Positions 62,764 through 64,000 of a stretch of DNA of 64,000 nt are shown piece after piece. Numbering within the stretch: position 1 is the stretch's first letter; each line of letters starts with the position of its first letter. Source of the stretch: Phyllobacterium sp. T1293 (GTDB lineage Bacteria; Pseudomonadota; Alphaproteobacteria; Rhizobiales; Rhizobiaceae); contig NZ_CP088273.1 in assembly GCF_020731415.2 (NCBI RefSeq), forward strand, positions 1,121,001-1,185,000. The letters are read 5' to 3'. Both the position numbers and the translations under genes were made by a program. Below the pieces are notes generated by a model. That model was not told the origin of the DNA. It did no database searches and was given only the letters and a program-made list of their open reading frames with translations.

Positions 62764-64000
62764 ATGACTGATACTGCGAAGCCCTCAAACACCCGGCGCC
62801 GGGTGGTCATTGTCGGGGCAGGATTCGGGGGACTGGAAGCGGCCAATTCCTTGCGCAATGCGGATGTTGCCGTCACTGTCGTCGATCAGCGCAACCATCA
62901 TCTGTTCCAGCCTTTACTCTATCAGGTTGCCACTTCGACACTCGCCACATCGGAAATTGCCTGGCCGATCCGGCACCTCCTGCGTAAATACAGCAATATC
63001 AAGACATTGCTTGGCACTGTTAAGAGCGTTGATACAAATGCGCGAACCATTTCAACAGCGGATGGCGAAGTTATTCCCTACGACACGCTGGTGCTGGCGA
63101 CAGGCGCGCGCCATGCCTATTTTGGCCATGATGATTGGGAGCCGTTTGCGCCCGGCCTCAAGACGCTTGAAGATGCCACCACAATCCGCAGACGTATTCT
63201 GACTGCCTTCGAAAAGGCCGAACGCGAGCCTGATGCGAAGCGCCGCGAGGCTTTGCTGACATTCGTGATCATTGGCGCGGGACCGACAGGCGTTGAAGTT
63301 GCCGGAACCATTGCCGATCTTGCTCGCGATACGCTGAAAGGTGAATTCAGGGTCATTGATCCGGCCACGGCAAAGGTAATCCTGATCGAGGGCGGGGACC
63401 GGGTGCTTGGGGCTTTTGCGCCTGATCTGTCTGCCTATGCGCAGCGGGCGCTGGAAAAACTTGGCGTGCAGGTGCATCTGGGCAATCCGGTGATGAAATG
63501 TACTGCCGATGGTGTGGAATATGCCGGTAAATTTGTGGGTGCCGCGACCATCATCTGGGCTGCGGGCGTTCAGGCGTCTCCGGCGGCAAGGTGGCTGGAT
63601 GTGGCGGCAGACCGGGCAGGACGTGTTGTGGTCAATGATGATCTGACGGCACCCGGTCATCCGGATATTTTTGTTATTGGCGATACGGCGACCGTCAAGA
63701 ACGGCGATAAGGGTATGGTTCCCGGTATTGCACCTGCGGCCAAACAGCAGGGCATCCATGTCGCAAAGACAATCAAGGCAAGATTGGCAGGAGATAATAC
63801 GCCAAGGCCATTCCGCTACCGCCATGCGGGCGATCTGGCAACGATCGGCAAGCGCGCGGCAGTTACCGATTTCGGCTTTATCAAGCTTAAGGGCTATGTC
63901 GCCTGGTGGTTATGGGGACTGGCGCACATCTACTTCCTGATTGGCGTGCGCAATCGCCTTGCTGTCGCGATGAGCTGGCTGTGGATTTCAGTCAGCGGTG
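62764..64000 (+). CDS. Type II NADH:quinone oxidoreductase (3' end outside window)
   Basis: The first 412 codons are present and the frame is open at the window edge. RRVVIVGAGFGGLEAANSL is the FAD dinucleotide fold, and FVIIGAGPTGVEVAGT near residue 167 is the NADH fold. DIFVIGDTATV and PGIAPAAKQQG close the FAD domain. A C-terminal membrane-associating region (GYVAWWLWGLAHIYFLIG) matches NDH-2 enzymes, which oxidise NADH without pumping protons. The ATG follows AAGGAG. Confidence 0.9.
   Translation, partial: MTDTAKPSNTRRRVVIVGAGFGGLEAANSLRNADVAVTVVDQRNHHLFQPLLYQVATSTLATSEIAWPIRHLLRKYSNIKTLLGTVKSVDTNARTISTADGEVIPYDTLVLATGARHAYFGHDDWEPFAPGLKTLEDATTIRRRILTAFEKAEREPDAKRREALLTFVIIGAGPTGVEVAGTIADLARDTLKGEFRVIDPATAKVILIEGGDRVLGAFAPDLSAYAQRALEKLGVQVHLGNPVMKCTADGVEYAGKFVGAATIIWAAGVQASPAARWLDVAADRAGRVVVNDDLTAPGHPDIFVIGDTATVKNGDKGMVPGIAPAAKQQGIHVAKTIKARLAGDNTPRPFRYRHAGDLATIGKRAAVTDFGFIKLKGYVAWWLWGLAHIYFLIGVRNRLAVAMSWLWISVSG

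Overview
The window looks like chromosomal DNA of an alphaproteobacterium in the Hyphomicrobiales (Brucella/Ochrobactrum, Phyllobacterium or Mesorhizobium neighbourhood). The evidence is a NdvA/ChvA-type cyclic glucan exporter, a glnB-glnA pair behind a sigma-54 promoter, a GAAC-N7-GAAC LexA box between uvrA and ssb, adk inside the spc ribosomal cluster and several other alphaproteobacterial gene neighbourhoods. Genus cannot be fixed from the sequence alone. Most of the window is core genome. I found no phage, plasmid, insertion sequence, CRISPR array or defence island.

Layout. 1-4.1 kb, minus strand: a WcbI-like/GSCFA pair that probably acts on a surface polysaccharide, a cytochrome b561/YceI pair, and the 23S rRNA methyltransferase rlmB. 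4.2-6.0 kb: tRNA-Tyr, tRNA-Gly and tuf copy 1. 6.0-7.9 kb: two poorly characterised genes. 8.1-20.5 kb: tRNA-Trp, secE, nusG, rplK, rplA, rplJ, rplL, rpoB, rpoC, ending in a strong terminator. 20.6-25.7 kb: an NMT1/taurine-type ABC importer whose last gene overlaps tail-to-tail with a sensor kinase/response regulator pair. 26.2-45.4 kb: str, S10, spc and alpha clusters in continuous order (rpsL to rplQ), with tuf copy 2 after fusA and adk after secY.

45.5-64 kb is ordinary chromosome. It carries a Phd/VapC-type toxin-antitoxin pair, a DegP-like protease, rarA, a 175-bp inverted-repeat element, ndvA, crcB, an RluC-type pseudouridine synthase, an ATP12 chaperone, a structured leader with a 29-codon ORF, glnA, glnB, a DUF72 gene, uvrA, ssb, a YqaA-like membrane protein, a DUF2000 gene, an AraC regulator and the start of a type II NADH dehydrogenase.

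The genes group into translation and transcription (most of the window), nitrogen assimilation (glnBA), DNA repair (uvrA, ssb, rarA), envelope biology (WcbI/GSCFA, ndvA, DegP) and nutrient uptake. I see no clear undescribed multi-gene system. The best leads are small: the structured leader with its 29-aa ORF, the palindrome before secY, the 49.1-kb hairpin element, the zinc-type adenylate kinase and the tuf conversion boundary.
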